Shown here piece after piece: positions 11,371-23,600 of a stretch of DNA of 64,000 nucleotides. How positions within the stretch are numbered: position 1 is the stretch's first letter; each line of letters opens with the position of its first letter. Position numbers and translations under genes: made by a program. Below the pieces are notes generated by a model. It was not told the origin of the DNA, ran no database searches, and saw only the letters and a list, made by a program, of their open reading frames with translations. Location: NCBI GenBank assembly GCA_950295325.1, contig OX485806.1, positions 5,704,001 to 5,768,000 on the forward strand. Direction: 5' to 3'. Source of the stretch: Polytrichum commune (taxonomy: Eukaryota; Streptophyta; Polytrichopsida; Polytrichales; Polytrichaceae).

Positions 11371-13310
11371 TTGAGATCAAAGGGGACATCATAAGAAACT
11401 CTAATAGATCCATTGTAGCATACACTGCACTTTTAACAATTTTGTGCCCAACACATATGGTGAATTGAACTCTTGAAGAGAGTCTTAAGTATGATGAAGA
11501 ACTTGAGCCAAGAGTTATGGTGTTGAAAGTCAAGGTGGGTTCATGATAGGAAGAAGAATAATTGTCCCCCAAAAGTCTATGCCGACTCGTTTGACATAAC
11601 ATGACATTGGTCGCCAACTGCCAAAATATTGAGCAGAATCGAGATGTTGGTGTGAGCAAATTTGGCACTTGGCTGTAGTGGCATCCCCAACTATTTCACA
11701 TTCAGAAGTTAACGGAAAGTTTGGTGTGATGGGGCATGAGTTCAATGACCAACCACAAATTTTAGGGGAGGAAGGGACAACTTCATAGTCCATGATGAAA
11801 ACAACCCTTGAATAAGATTGGCACGGGCCAAATCAAAGAAAGGGATAAATCTAGCCTTGCATTGTAGGCAAGAGACTGCATGGGCTACACTAAAAATACT
11901 TAACTTATAGCGTGCCCCAATTTGGCCACTAGATGTAACTACTGTAGTGCTGGTAGAACCCGTTCACTGGTGGCCTACACCTATGGGATATTATTTGACA
12001 TGAGAGTACTGAAGATGGCAAGCTACTACTAACCATACCTACTCATCATGAAGATAGAGCAATTCAATAGGCAGCACAGCATAGCATAGCAGCTTCCTCC
12101 ACAATCTTGAACACCAGAGTGGGCTTTGCTTTGGATTGTTCCTCATCAAGCTTCTTCTCATACTTACATAAGTTATATGCAATTCACTTTCAAAACGGTG
12201 CACTGAGTTGGGATCAAGCATTTTCAACCCCATTCTCATTTCTCTGAGGGCGATTGAATTGTTGCCGAATTCCACAGTTTGCAATTGGTAGTGGGTGAAG
12301 CTCCATGGTGAAGTGCTAACTGACCTGGAGTTGCTGCATTGGTGTTTGAAGGTTGGAGGCTGCTAAGATCACCTGGAAAGGCCATCGGGAAAGTTTATGA
12401 GCAACTGGTTCGGCATCCATCCTGGAGGTAAGTAATTGAGATCTTCAGAATTGAGTTGAGGATGGATTGTGGCTTAAGTTGCAAGGTCAACTAGAGGACA
12501 TGTCAAGCGTTCATCAGGATGATTCCACCTCCAAAACTTCTGCCCTACCTCATTGATATGTGTGTAGGAAGAGCATCCGCTTGCTCTCGATCTTGTAGTC
12601 TTTTCCTTTTCTAGAAAATGAGATGTGGTAATTGATGTATGTGCTTCTTCGGAATGTTACTTCTGTTCAGTTAGTTCACCTTCATTTGTGGGCCTCCTGG
12701 TCCATGATGCTTGGCTCTTCTTCTGTAGGGGTCCTGTGAACCCATTTGTCTTTCCCGAATATGAATCTTGTTAATTGGACTTTGGGGGAATTATGGACCA
12801 GTTGCGCCAGTAGTGAGCCAAGTGCATCCGTGATGGACTATTGATGGATGCGAAGAGTTTCCGAACCTTTGGTGCCCACAATGTGAGGTTATTGAGTGGC
12901 TGCTGATGCTGATGCTGAAGCTGGTGTGAGATCACTGGGAACCCTTTGTCTTTGTTCTGGCCACCACAGGCTACCTCTCTGGGTACAGGTAAGGAACATA
13001 CTTTATAGAATTTGTTCATTGGCCACTTATTTAAGCCATGTCTCTCCTTGTTATTGAATAAACTGCAATCTGTGTGTCTCCATTCCTTTGTTCCTGCTAT
13101 AAGCTTTACAAATCATCGGTTACTGTCTTCCATTGAGCTACTTAATGCTAATTTGGATCAAATGACCGGCTGGAGGGTAAGGTTTCCTGTTTGTTAAAAT
13201 TTTGCAATGCCCTGGTCTATTTCCTGAACAATCCTTTCAATTAGAAGAGAAGAACTGTTTGATATTTTCTAAAGTGGTTTACAACTTCTGCTGGCTGTTG
13301 GCCTATCCAG
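11371..13310. other. Region upstream of the oxygenase gene, possible 5' leader
   Basis: No protein family recognised. Several donor-like GTAAGT/GTAAGG sites (about 12427, 12988, 13178) in a fairly GC-balanced stretch could mark 5'-UTR introns of the gene starting at 13311, but nothing proves it. About 11629-11672 repeats the block at 9156-9205. Confidence 0.35.
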
Positions 13311-16238
13311 ATGGAGGAGAATAACACAAACCGACAACAAAGACAATTGTTTTTCAATCGAGTTCTAGATGCTCTTTCGAGGGATGATGCTGATGATGCC
13401 ACATTTGCTGCATGTGGTGTTGTTGATTCCTCTGAGTTGGGAGACCTAACTTCTATGCATGTTGAAGGCGCTGGAGATTTGTTGCTTCCTCTCTCAAAAG
13501 CAGACACTTGCAGATTGCGTGGTGTCTGTGAACATGCGCCCTTTGGACAAGGCTTGGCCACAGTTGTTGGCACAACTGTCCGGGATTGTTGGCAAGTGGA
13601 TGCCTCTAAAGTGACGTTCCCCAAGGCGCCAGAGTTTCTACCTGAAACCATCCAACGTATTGCAGAAAAGGCAGTTACGGCACTAGGCCTGAATGGTGCA
13701 TCGATGCAATTGGAAGCACATCTTCATAAACTGTTACTGTATGAGGAGGGCGGCCATTTCAAGGTTCACAAAGATACTGAGAAAGAGAAAGGCATGTTTG
13801 CAACTTTGGTGCTTCAACTTCCAACAGAGAAGGGATACGCAGGAGGCGTGTTGATGGTCAAACACAAAAATGTGATGAGGACCTCCGATTTGTCCAGGGT
13901 TAGCTCAACTGGCTTCGGCTATACCGTCTTCTATGGTGATTGCCAACACGAGTTGCAACGGATCACATCTGGTACTCGACTTTGTCTGGCTTTCAACTTG
14001 ATAAGACAAAACGTGACATCAAATGTTGAAGGTTTGGGTCCAGAGGCGTTGAGAGAAATCGCTACCAAAGTGGATCAAGTTGAGAAAGTCCTGGAGCCTT
14101 GGAAGGAAGAGGTGATACAAGGAGAGTCAAATGTCTATCCTGACAAGTTGGCCTTTCCTTTGGAACACAAGTATACAGAAGAGAATTTGTGTTTTACTGG
14201 GCTAAAAGGGGAGGACTACATCATCACCGAAGTTTTTCGAAACTGCAAAGATAGTGATGGAGAACAGTTGCTGGATCTTCACCTATGTATGGTGACTAAG
14301 CACCAAGAAGGTGATCCTGGACCAGATTATGGTAATTGTGATCACTACAGCCCAGATGTAAGGGGGTATGGTCCTCCAGAATTAGGTGAAATTTCAAGCG
14401 ACTCCGAAGACGAATCAAGTGACTCAGAGGATGAGCATGCTACCCATCACACCATGGACATAGTGCATTCAGAAGAAATATAAACTTTCAATTGGATTGG
14501 AATGGGTGATGAAGCAGCGCCTGCCTTTGAAAATCTACATATCGGCATGGACGAAGAGGTGATTGTATATGAGGGAGAGCAACCTTTTTATGATGAGCCG
14601 GATCAAAAGGAGTATGAGGGCTACACAGGCAATGCTGGTCCTACACTAGAGTATTGGTATCATAGAGCTATGGTGATAGTGTGGCCTAAACTCCTTTCAA
14701 TCTCTGTGGCCTGTAAAGCAGGTATTCCCAAAGCACTGGATCTTTTGGAGAGTATGTTGGAAAGCAATGACACGCGGTTTGATGATAGCTTACAGGAAGT
14801 TATTGATTACTGTGAAAGCAATCATTCAGAGGTATGGACATATTCTGGAGGGGATTCGATTACCGCGTGATTGCTGAACCTTTGCCTGGAGACAGATGAA
14901 TTGGGAGACGTAGCGCGTGCCCTCAAATTATTGTCAAAAGCTTCTAATTATCACAGTTTCTGTAACAACAACGTTGTTAAAGAAGTGCTCTGGAAAGTTG
15001 GCATCAGGAATTTGGATGTTGCGAAAGTGATCGCCACTGTCGTGTGTGCACGTGGGTGGGAATCATGTTCTTCAATCATCATCGAGCTTGTAAATGAGTG
15101 TGCACTGTCTCAAGGTGAATCTTTTGCCCAACTTGCAATGGAGATACTAGGGATAGGCAACATGGAGGCTGCAGTGGATGTGGCTAGGAGGACTTTTGAA
15201 ATATTTTGGACAACGAATTCTCAGGTCAGCCAGCTTGGTGCATCCAGAATATGCACTGTGGTGAAGATGCTTTGTTTTTCTCCAGAATTGCAAAATGAGT
15301 TTGGAAGAAGGATTGTAGGGCGTTTGAAGGAGATTAAAACAGAGGTTCTGACCACTCTTATCATTCAAATGTGCCCAAGGTATCCTTCTTTCAGTTGTAG
15401 ATTACACCCAACAGACGCTGAAACATCTACTACCTCCACGACAAAAGATGAAATCCCAACGACACAAGATTGGTTTTCCCAGATATGTGAAGAGTTGACT
15501 ACCAGGAACTTCTACCAGTGTGGTCCCCCAGAAGCAAAAAAATTGACTTTTGGTGAAAGGCAGGTTGTGCAGGAAAAATCTGTTGAGAGCCAAATTGTAA
15601 ACCTCGTTCGCACCTTTTTGGGGATTGGAAACGAACTTTTGTTTGGCAGTCTAATTCAAGCCCTTGTGGATCAATCCAAACTGTACAAGAAGAATCACCT
15701 CGTAAAGACATTGCTAGATTCTGAGGCCATCTGGGAGGAGTTATCAGGTGAGGAACTTGGCATTCTTGGGTTGCAGTCACTTGTAAATGCTCGCATTGAG
15801 GAGGTTTCTCAGCATGAAGAGCCCGTTTTCTCATGGTGTCAGCCGCTTGCACAGTTTCCAAGCCATCCGACTGTTCAAAAATTCCTTAGAGGGCCACAAC
15901 AAAGTTTCATCTACAATGGCTTGGGCAGCTTACCTAATGCTAGAGATTTTGCAAGGAAATACTTACATGGGATGTATAAAGACGGGTTCAGTGCCATTGG
16001 GAAAGAAGGCGGTCGTGGGGCAAAAGCGTTTTGCGAGATTCAGAAAACTCGCGACACTTTTGAAATTGCGACAAGAGAATGGAAACAAGAGCAGGAGGAA
16101 GTTAAGACATTGGTGCATCGTTTGGAGAGATTGAGGTCAGATGTCACAGAAACTAACTCAACGATTATGTGTGATCCCATCATGACATCTGGCCATCATG
16201 ACAAGAAAAGGAAGTCTATGGAACTTGGAGGTCAATGA
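13311..16238 (+). pseudogene. 2OG-Fe(II) oxygenase (prolyl-4-hydroxylase-like), two in-frame stops
   Basis: One reading frame of about 975 codons, interrupted by TAA at 14481-14483 and TGA at 14868-14870; all three pieces are in the same phase. Residues 130-235 form a 2-oxoglutarate/Fe(II) dioxygenase core: HFKVHKDTE supplies the metal ligands His153 and Asp155, CQHELQRITSGTR supplies the distal His213 and the 2OG-binding Arg223. An acidic Ser/Asp/Glu linker (about 360-380) precedes EYEGYTGNAGPTLEYWYHRA, a stretch I recall from large uncharacterised plant and fungal proteins with this domain, and then a long helical C-terminal region of unknown role with a charged end. Such enzymes hydroxylate proteins or other substrates; the substrate here is unknown. 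Each stop differs from a sense codon by one C-to-T change (CAA, CGA), so two nonsense mutations are the simplest reading. If the first stop is real, a 390-residue protein containing the whole catalytic core could still be made. Confidence 0.85.
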
Positions 16239-18270
16239 TCAATCTTCACACTATGTGATGAAGGTGAGTGATAAATTAATGTATTCAGAACTTCGATCCC
16301 ATTTATTTTTTGATCCTTCAATTCAGAAGTATCTGAGGAACCGCCACACATCTTATTGGTGGAAGTATGTCCTGTATAGCCCAAAAAATCTTGTTTGTGT
16401 TCCTAGATTTGAAAAACATCAGCAAAACTTTATATTTCTTCATGTTCAATGGCACAAGCTGTAAAATATTTATTGGCCCATGTTAGCATATTGCAGAATT
16501 TCCCATCACCAACAAACAGGCAGGCTTTGGGATGAATCCCTTGCAAGACATATCCATTGAGCACAACTTTGTGTAGTTAAGGAACCTGAAGGAGGAAGTG
16601 TAAGTGGTACAAAAGGATTGTGTAATTTCACGGTACAGATCAGAGGACGACACACGAGCAAGTGAACTATGACATGGAGTGCGCTAATGATGTCCACAAT
16701 GTCGAAGCCTATAGATTTCTTGTCAATGTATTGTCGAATGTAGGGGTTTTAAGTTTTGTAATATAGTCGAATTCGTACAGGGTAGAGGAGTGCTGCAGAG
16801 GCGACCCCATTCTCTCTGCCCTTAGTTTTTTGGATAGATATTTACCTTGCAAGGCCTACAGAGCAGAGCGAGTAGGATTTGCAAAGGCCAATTGGTTTGT
16901 GGTGCCGTGCAGGCTATCCTGTTTTGAAGTTCTTGCAGGGAAAATTAAGGGTTAACCCCATCTGTCCCTGGTTTATTTTTATTTTTGTAGTAAGAAATGA
17001 GGAGGCAGATAAGCAGTTGGGAGGTAATGAGATTAAAAGGCTGCAGGAGGCGGCAACCCAAAGAAGCGGCTGACGGAGAAGGGATGGTGTCTACTTTTGC
17101 AGCAATTGTCCCTTGGTGCAAATGATCCAAGTGTGTAGATTTGTAAAGTTGGTTCAGGAGTGGCTCTAAAGGAAGCCCAAAAGGAAGAAAGAAAGAGCTG
17201 AAAAGATCAGCTGAAGTTTTGAGGAGCTTGAGAAGGCCATCTCATTTGGAAATAGCCCCACTTTATTGTATTCTGGTCAAATGGGAAGGGAGGTACATCG
17301 GTAAATAGGTGTTTTTTTGGGGGGGTTACGTACACCGTGGAAAGGTGCTTTACCCGACTTTGTTTCAATTTTTTTACAGTCACCATGTTGTCCTGATTTC
17401 CATCCCACAAATCCTTCAGAATTTCAGTTTTAGGGTGTTGCATACCCCAGGCTAGTGACGATGGTTTGAATCGCTTCCGTGTGATCTAAACTCTCGACTA
17501 GTAGTCTTCGTAGCCCTATTGAGAAACTTCAGATTATGCTTTTGCAAAATCTACCACTCTTGAGTTTTGAACAGAACATGCACAATGTTGATAGCAGTGC
17601 ATATGTCTGCCTGCAAGCATTTTTGTCTTACAAACTTGTAATAGATGTGACCAAATTCTATTATAATTGTTGAGGAGGATAATCTAAAATGATGGAGTTG
17701 ACGCACACTTGATGAGGGTTTGGTATGGTTAGAGGATGTCTTCATCATAGCTTGTGCCCTATCATTATAAATCAGGTAGGTATGCCCAAAACCAACACAT
17801 TTCAACCAAAATGCTCCATTGATACAAATACGCAGCATGGGGTGCCCTTGGATACAAATACATACGTCATATATTTATCATCAATATTGTCTAGTATGAG
17901 TATAAGTGCCTACACATGAAATTAAATTCTCAATTCTTGCAGAAACACGAGGGCTCATCTCTACATGTAGTTAACCCAGCAGATTGATAATGATACATTC
18001 CCACCAAAATTGTCACTACAAGAATATAATGTAGTGTGTGGGAGAATCATCCAAGTAGTCCAAAGTTCAAGAATTTGTGTTTCTGACTTCTATATGACGA
18101 TATTCACCTCAATACATGCCAAAATACACGCCTAGTTCTTCATTTTATTTCAGCAACTATAGGCCTTCTGAGAGGATCTGCATGCAAAATTGTGATCCTT
18201 AATGTCTTTCGATTGAGGATGAATATTGGGATGGCAATTTGGGCGTTCCTCCATTCAACACTAAGTTATA
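16239..18270. other. Non-coding between oxygenase gene and its partial copy
   Basis: No gene supported. It probably includes the 3' untranslated region of the oxygenase gene. Short ORFs on both strands lack motifs. Confidence 0.45.
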
Positions 18271-18274
18271 TCAT

Positions 18275-18912
18275 CATAGACAATTGTTCTTCAACTAAGT
18301 TCTGGATACTCTTTCAAGGGATGATGCTGAAAATGCCACATTTGCTGCATGTGGTGTTGTTGATGCCTCTGAGTTGGGAGACCATAATTCCATACATTTG
18401 AAGGTGCTGGAGATGTCAAGTTGCTTCCTCTTTCAAAAGCAGACACTTGCAGATTGCGTGGTGTCTGTGAACAGGCGCCTTTTGGACAAGGTTTGACCAA
18501 AGTTGTTGACACAACTGCCTGGGATTGCTGGCAAGTGGATGCCTCTAAAGTGATGTTCCCCAAGGCGCCAGAGTTTCTACCTCAACCCATCCAACTTATT
18601 GCAGAAAAGGCAGTTTCAATCGGCACTCAGCCTGTATGGTGCATTGTTGCAATTGGAAGCACATCTTCATAAACTGTTACTGTACGAGGAGGGAGGCCAA
18701 TTCAAGGTTCACAGAGATAATGAGAAAGAGAAAGAGAAAGGCATGTTTGCAACTCTGGTGCTTCAACTTCCAACAGAAACGGGATACGAAGGAGTCATGT
18801 TGATGGTCAAACACAAAAATTGGATGAGGACTTTCAATTTGTCCAGGGTTAGATCGACTGGCTTCATCTATACCGTCTTCTATGGTGATTGCTAACACAA
18901 GTTGCAAAGTTA
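18275..18912 (+). pseudogene. Partial copy of the oxygenase gene
   Basis: Closely matches 13345-13965 of the oxygenase gene, from the N-terminal 'ttctggatactctttcaaggg' stretch to the 'tatggtgattgc' codons just before the distal His. It has small indels and frame changes (near 18400 and 18620) and a 6-bp gain in the Lys/Glu run (EKEKEKG). The HxD metal motif is still legible as VHRD. It stops before the distal His and Arg, so it cannot encode a complete active site. Confidence 0.85.
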
Positions 18913-19090
18913 ACTAAGGTTGTCACCGGAAATTCAAAATGTTGTCTCCAAAATGTAAGAATATGGACAGATTCATTTGGGTATCTGAATGTGGAATGAA
19001 GTTTAGAAACTTGCATTGAAATGAAATGAAATGAAATTGATTTTGAAGTCTTGGAAGCCGAATAGGTTACAGTAATGGGACTAAAGTACA

Positions 19091-19357
19091 TCATGATGGT
19101 TTCAAACAAGCCAATTCTCTAGAGTGGCAGAGTGCGGTAGCCTCCGTGAGATAAAGGCTAATGTCAACTTGATGGTCTAATTGAAAGAAAGACTCCAGGC
19201 TCTCTAGAATTATGTTCTCAAATAGTGATGGAAATTTATCTCTAAGGAGGTTATATAGGGGAGATTCCAACACGAAATGTGCATGATTTTCAATTGCATT
19301 ATAGGAGCAATAGTGGGATATTCTAGTATCTCTCACGATTATCAGCTTGTACATCAT
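19091..19357 (-). pseudogene. LINE reverse-transcriptase C-terminal remnant
   Basis: The minus-strand ORF reads HYCSYNAIENHAHFVLESPLY, then LLRDKFPSLF. This matches the Cys/His zinc-finger-like tail found after the reverse transcriptase of plant non-LTR retrotransposons (Cx2C, a HFxLxCPxY core, then R.KFP). The second Cys pair is eroded (SHYC, LESP). Sequence at 18913-19090 may be its 3' untranslated part. No upstream RT domain is recognisable. Confidence 0.65.
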
Positions 19358-19375
19358 CTAGTTTCCACAACCTAG

Positions 19376-20590
19376 GCCTGCACCCGCTTCTGGAACCGCT
19401 TGCGGAACCCTCCTCGCACCACCAGCTCCCCTCCAAGTGCCTGCAGCTCATGAGACTTAACCCCGCTTCACTTCCAAGGACCGGTTGCACCTGCACTACC
19501 GCCCTGGGAATGCCAACAATGCTAATCTCCAGACAACTTCCCTTCTGCGGCTACACCCTTATGTTGTCTCCCTCTCCTACGTTGGTTGGCGTTTACTCAA
19601 CAACTCCTCCTCCCTTTCACTCAAAACTTCCCGTGCGACGATCCACCTTAGTCTCTAGTGCATCAACCCTGCGTATGCGCAGGGTAATTACCATGCCGAA
19701 CTTCACAAAATTGTGATCTTTAATCGCACCTTTCCTTCCTCTCCTGCTGAAGTAAGCTCCTGATTGAGAGTTGAGTGCCACAGGTCTACCTCACCACAAG
19801 GTATCCAAGTCTGGGACCAATTTCTCCAATAGATTACCCAGTTTTGATCCCCAAGCCAAGACGAGCTTGTCTAGCGTACCGGCCACGAGATTTAAGGACT
19901 GGGTAAGATGAATGAACAAATCCCCAGCCGCTTTCCTCCTTTACGTGATTGGACCCCGACAGAACGATCTCTAACACTCCTGCCTCAGTTAAACAACCAC
20001 TGCTACTCTGGTTCGGTCAAATGGCTTCTCAAGATAGATCGATATCTTCCAGATTGTTAGTCAATGACCAATGGTTGAAAAGGTGCAGAACCTTCGTAAT
20101 TCTGAAGGTAAATGTGATGCAACCTCCAATCGAAGCAGAAGCTCCTAGGGAGGACACTCCCAGTGACCCGACACGACACGTCCTTAGGACCTTCAGTTTC
20201 TTCCTTCCCGAGCTCTTCTTACTCCTCCTGCCACCGCAACTCCCGCCTGAATGCACACAAACCTACGTACCAAGAAGACCACCACCTCGGTCCCACGAAG
20301 ACAGACCAAGCCGATTCCCGAATTTTGACCTTAAATGTCCAGAGAAGTGCAAGTGCACAGTCTTGAAGCGTAGCCCATTCCCTCTATTGAACCTCTTGAA
20401 GCGGACGTATCGTCCCCACCTCGTATTCCCGATCCTCTATAGTAGCAGAAGCCGAACTGACAACCACCATCGCCTTGAGACACCGGGATGACGATGATCC
20501 GTTGTCGTTGTTGTTGATGTTGTCACTCCTTTCATCGGCGTCCAGTCTCTTCTAAGTCCCCTTCCCCCTTCTCTTCCTACTGATCGCACA
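19376..20590. other. GC-richer anonymous region
   Basis: Higher GC than its neighbours, with many short ORFs but no motif. Its texture resembles LTR interiors such as 47.3-48.5 kb, so it may be LTR-derived. I could not find paired termini. Confidence 0.35.
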
Positions 20591-20689
20591 TTCAAGCATA
20601 GCAAATAACCAAAAGGAAAGGAAGCCAAGTAAGAGATTCTTCCCTGTTCCGTTGAAGTCCCAGAGACACCGCTGAATTGGTATTCTTCT

Positions 20690-23600
20690 TCAAATCTAGG
20701 GTTGTCAAAGATCTCAACTTCCCCAATCCCTTAGGTATCATTGTCAAGCTCGTACACCCACTCAAATCTAGGGTTGTCAAAGAACTCAAGTTCCCCAATC
20801 CCTCCGGTATCGTTGTCAAGCTCGTACAGTCATGCAAATCAAGGGTTGTCAAAGAACTCAAGATCCCCAATCCCTCCGGTATCGTTGACAATCTCGTACA
20901 CCTATCCAAATATAGGGTTGTCAAAGAACTCAAATTCCCCAATCCTTCCGGTATCGTTGTCAAGCTCGTGAACTTAATGAAATATAGGGTTGTCAAAGAA
21001 CTCAGGTTCCCCAATCCCTCCGTTATCGTTGTCAAGCTTGTAAAATTGCCCAAACAAAGGGTTTTCAAAAAACTCAAGTTCCCCAACACCTCCGGTATCG
21101 TTGTCAAGCTCGTACACCCATTCAAATCTAGGGTTGTCAAAGAACTCAACTTCCCCAACCCCTCCGGTATCGTTGTCAAGCTCGTACATCCATCCAAATA
21201 TAGGGTTGTCAAAGAACTCAACTTCCCCAACCCCTCCGGTATCATTGTCAAGCTTATACACCCACCGAAATATAGGGTTGTCAAAGAACTCAACTTCCCC
21301 AATCCCTCCCGTATCGTTGTCAAGCTCGTACACCCATTCAAATCTAGGGTTGTCAAAGAAATCAACTTCCCCAACCCCTCCGGTATCGTTGTCAAGCTCG
21401 TACACCCACCGAAATATAGGGTTGTCAAAGAACTCAACTTCCCCAATCCCTCCCGTATCGTTGTCAAGCTCGTACACCCATTCAAATCTAGGGTTGTCAA
21501 AGAAATCAACTTCCCCAACCCCTCCGGTATCGTTGTCAAGCTCGTACACCCACCAAAATATAGGGTTGTCAAAGAACTCAACTTCCCCAATCCCTCCTGT
21601 ATCGTTGTCAAGCTCGTACACCCATTCAAATGTAGGGTTGTTAAAGAACTCAAGTTCCCCAATCCCTCCGGTATCGTTGTCAAGCTCGTACATCCATCCA
21701 AATATAGGGTTGTCAAAGAACTCAACTTCCCCAACCCCTCCGGTATCCTTGTCAAGCTCATACACCCACCGAAATATAGGGTTGTCAAAGAACTGAACTT
21801 CCCCAATCCCTCCCGTATCGTTGTGAAGCTCGTACACCCATTCAAATCTAGGGTTGTCAAAGAACTCAAGTTCCCCAATCCCTCCGGTATCGTTGTCAAG
21901 CTCGTACACTCAGTGAAATATAGAGTTGTCAAAGAACTCAAGTTCCCCAATCCCTCCGGTATCCTTGTCAAGCTCGTACACTCAGTGAAATATAGGGTTG
22001 TCAAAGAACTCAAGTTCCCCAATCCCTCCGGTATCGTTGTCAAGCTCGTACATCCATCCAAATATAGGGTTGTCAAAAAATTCAAGTTCTCCAGTCCCTC
22101 CGGTATCGTTGTTAAGCTCCTACAACCGCTTAATTTTAGGGTTGTCAAAGAACTCAAGTTCCCCAATCCTTCCGATATCGTTGTCAAGATGGTACACTTA
22201 ACGAAATATAGGATTGTCAAAGAACTCAAGTTCCCCAATTCCTCCAGTATCGTTGTCAAGCTCGTACAGTCATGCAAATCAAGGGTTGTCAAAGAACTCA
22301 AGTTCCCCAATCCCTCCGGTATCGTTGTAAAGCTCGTACAATCATGCAAATCAAGGGTTGTCAAAGAACTCAAGTTCTCCAATCCTTCCAATATCGTTGT
22401 CAAGCTCGTACAATCATGCAAATCAAGGGTTGTCAAAGAACTCAAGTTCCCCAATCCCTCCGGTATCGTTGTCAAGCTCGTACAGTCATGCAAATCAAGG
22501 GTTGTCAAAGAACTCAAGTTCCCCAATCCCTCCGGTATCGTTGTCAAGCTCGTATAGTCATGCAAATCAAGGGTTGTCAAAGAACTCAAGTTCCCCAATC
22601 CCTCCGGTATCGTTGTCAAGCTCATACAGTTGCTCAAAAGAAGTGTTTCCAAAGAACTCAAGTTCCCCAATCCCTCCGGATCGTTGTCAAACTCGTACAT
22701 CCATTCAAATCTAGGGTTGTCAAAGATCTCAACTTCCCCAATCCCTCCGATATCGTTATCAACCTCGTACACCCATTCAAATGTAGGGTTGTCAAAGAAC
22801 TCAAGTTCCCCAATCCCTCCGGTATCGTTGCCAAGCTCATACAGTTGTGTCACCAAAAATTCTCCACCCTTCGATTTCGTCCTAGCCCGAGTGGAAAAAT
22901 TATAATGACACGTAGTAAATCCTCCCTCGGTAATTCAATAAACATCATAATTCAAAAACATCATAAAAAAACTATAAGAATGTGTCACTGTTTTTTTGGA
23001 AGTTTGGACATAGTCTCCGTTTTTTGGCTCTCAAAAATTCATTTGAAGTCCAAAAATTGAGTTCTTGGTATCCATGGATAGGTAATGAAGTCCTCTACAT
23101 AAATATGCAATAATATTTTAAACTGCCACAAAGTATATGGTCGCAATTCTACACTGTTTCCTTTGAATCTGCATTTTTTCACTAGTTTTTGGAAGTTTGG
23201 ACATAGTCTCGGTTTTTTGGCTCTCAAAAATTCATATGAAGTCCAACAAAACTAAATGCTCCAATATAAGACTTTGCACATCCGCATAAGTATAAGGCTA
23301 ATCAATGTAAATCCAAGTATTCAAACAAAGCCATAAATTGAACTTTAAATCATTCACGCCCAACTATTACTAACAAGAGGTCAAGCCCTCTTCAAGGCCA
23401 ACTAGCCTTGGCTCCTAACCTTACACCCATGCACACACACGTGCTCCTATCTTGCTTCCCACGCACCCATACTTATAACACGTGGGGTGCCAAGGAGTAC
23501 GAAGGAAAGAGAGAAGGAGTAAGAGAAGAACGAGGCCTTAAATAGTGAGTTTGAGGAGGTGAGCACCCTCAAGGCTCACGATAAACTTTCGAAATCTCCT

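Noticed and set aside
14481..14870. Stop codons repaired by U-to-C RNA editing
   Set aside because: That editing acts on organelle transcripts of some ferns, lycophytes and hornworts. This gene lies among nuclear transposons, so nonsense mutations are simpler.
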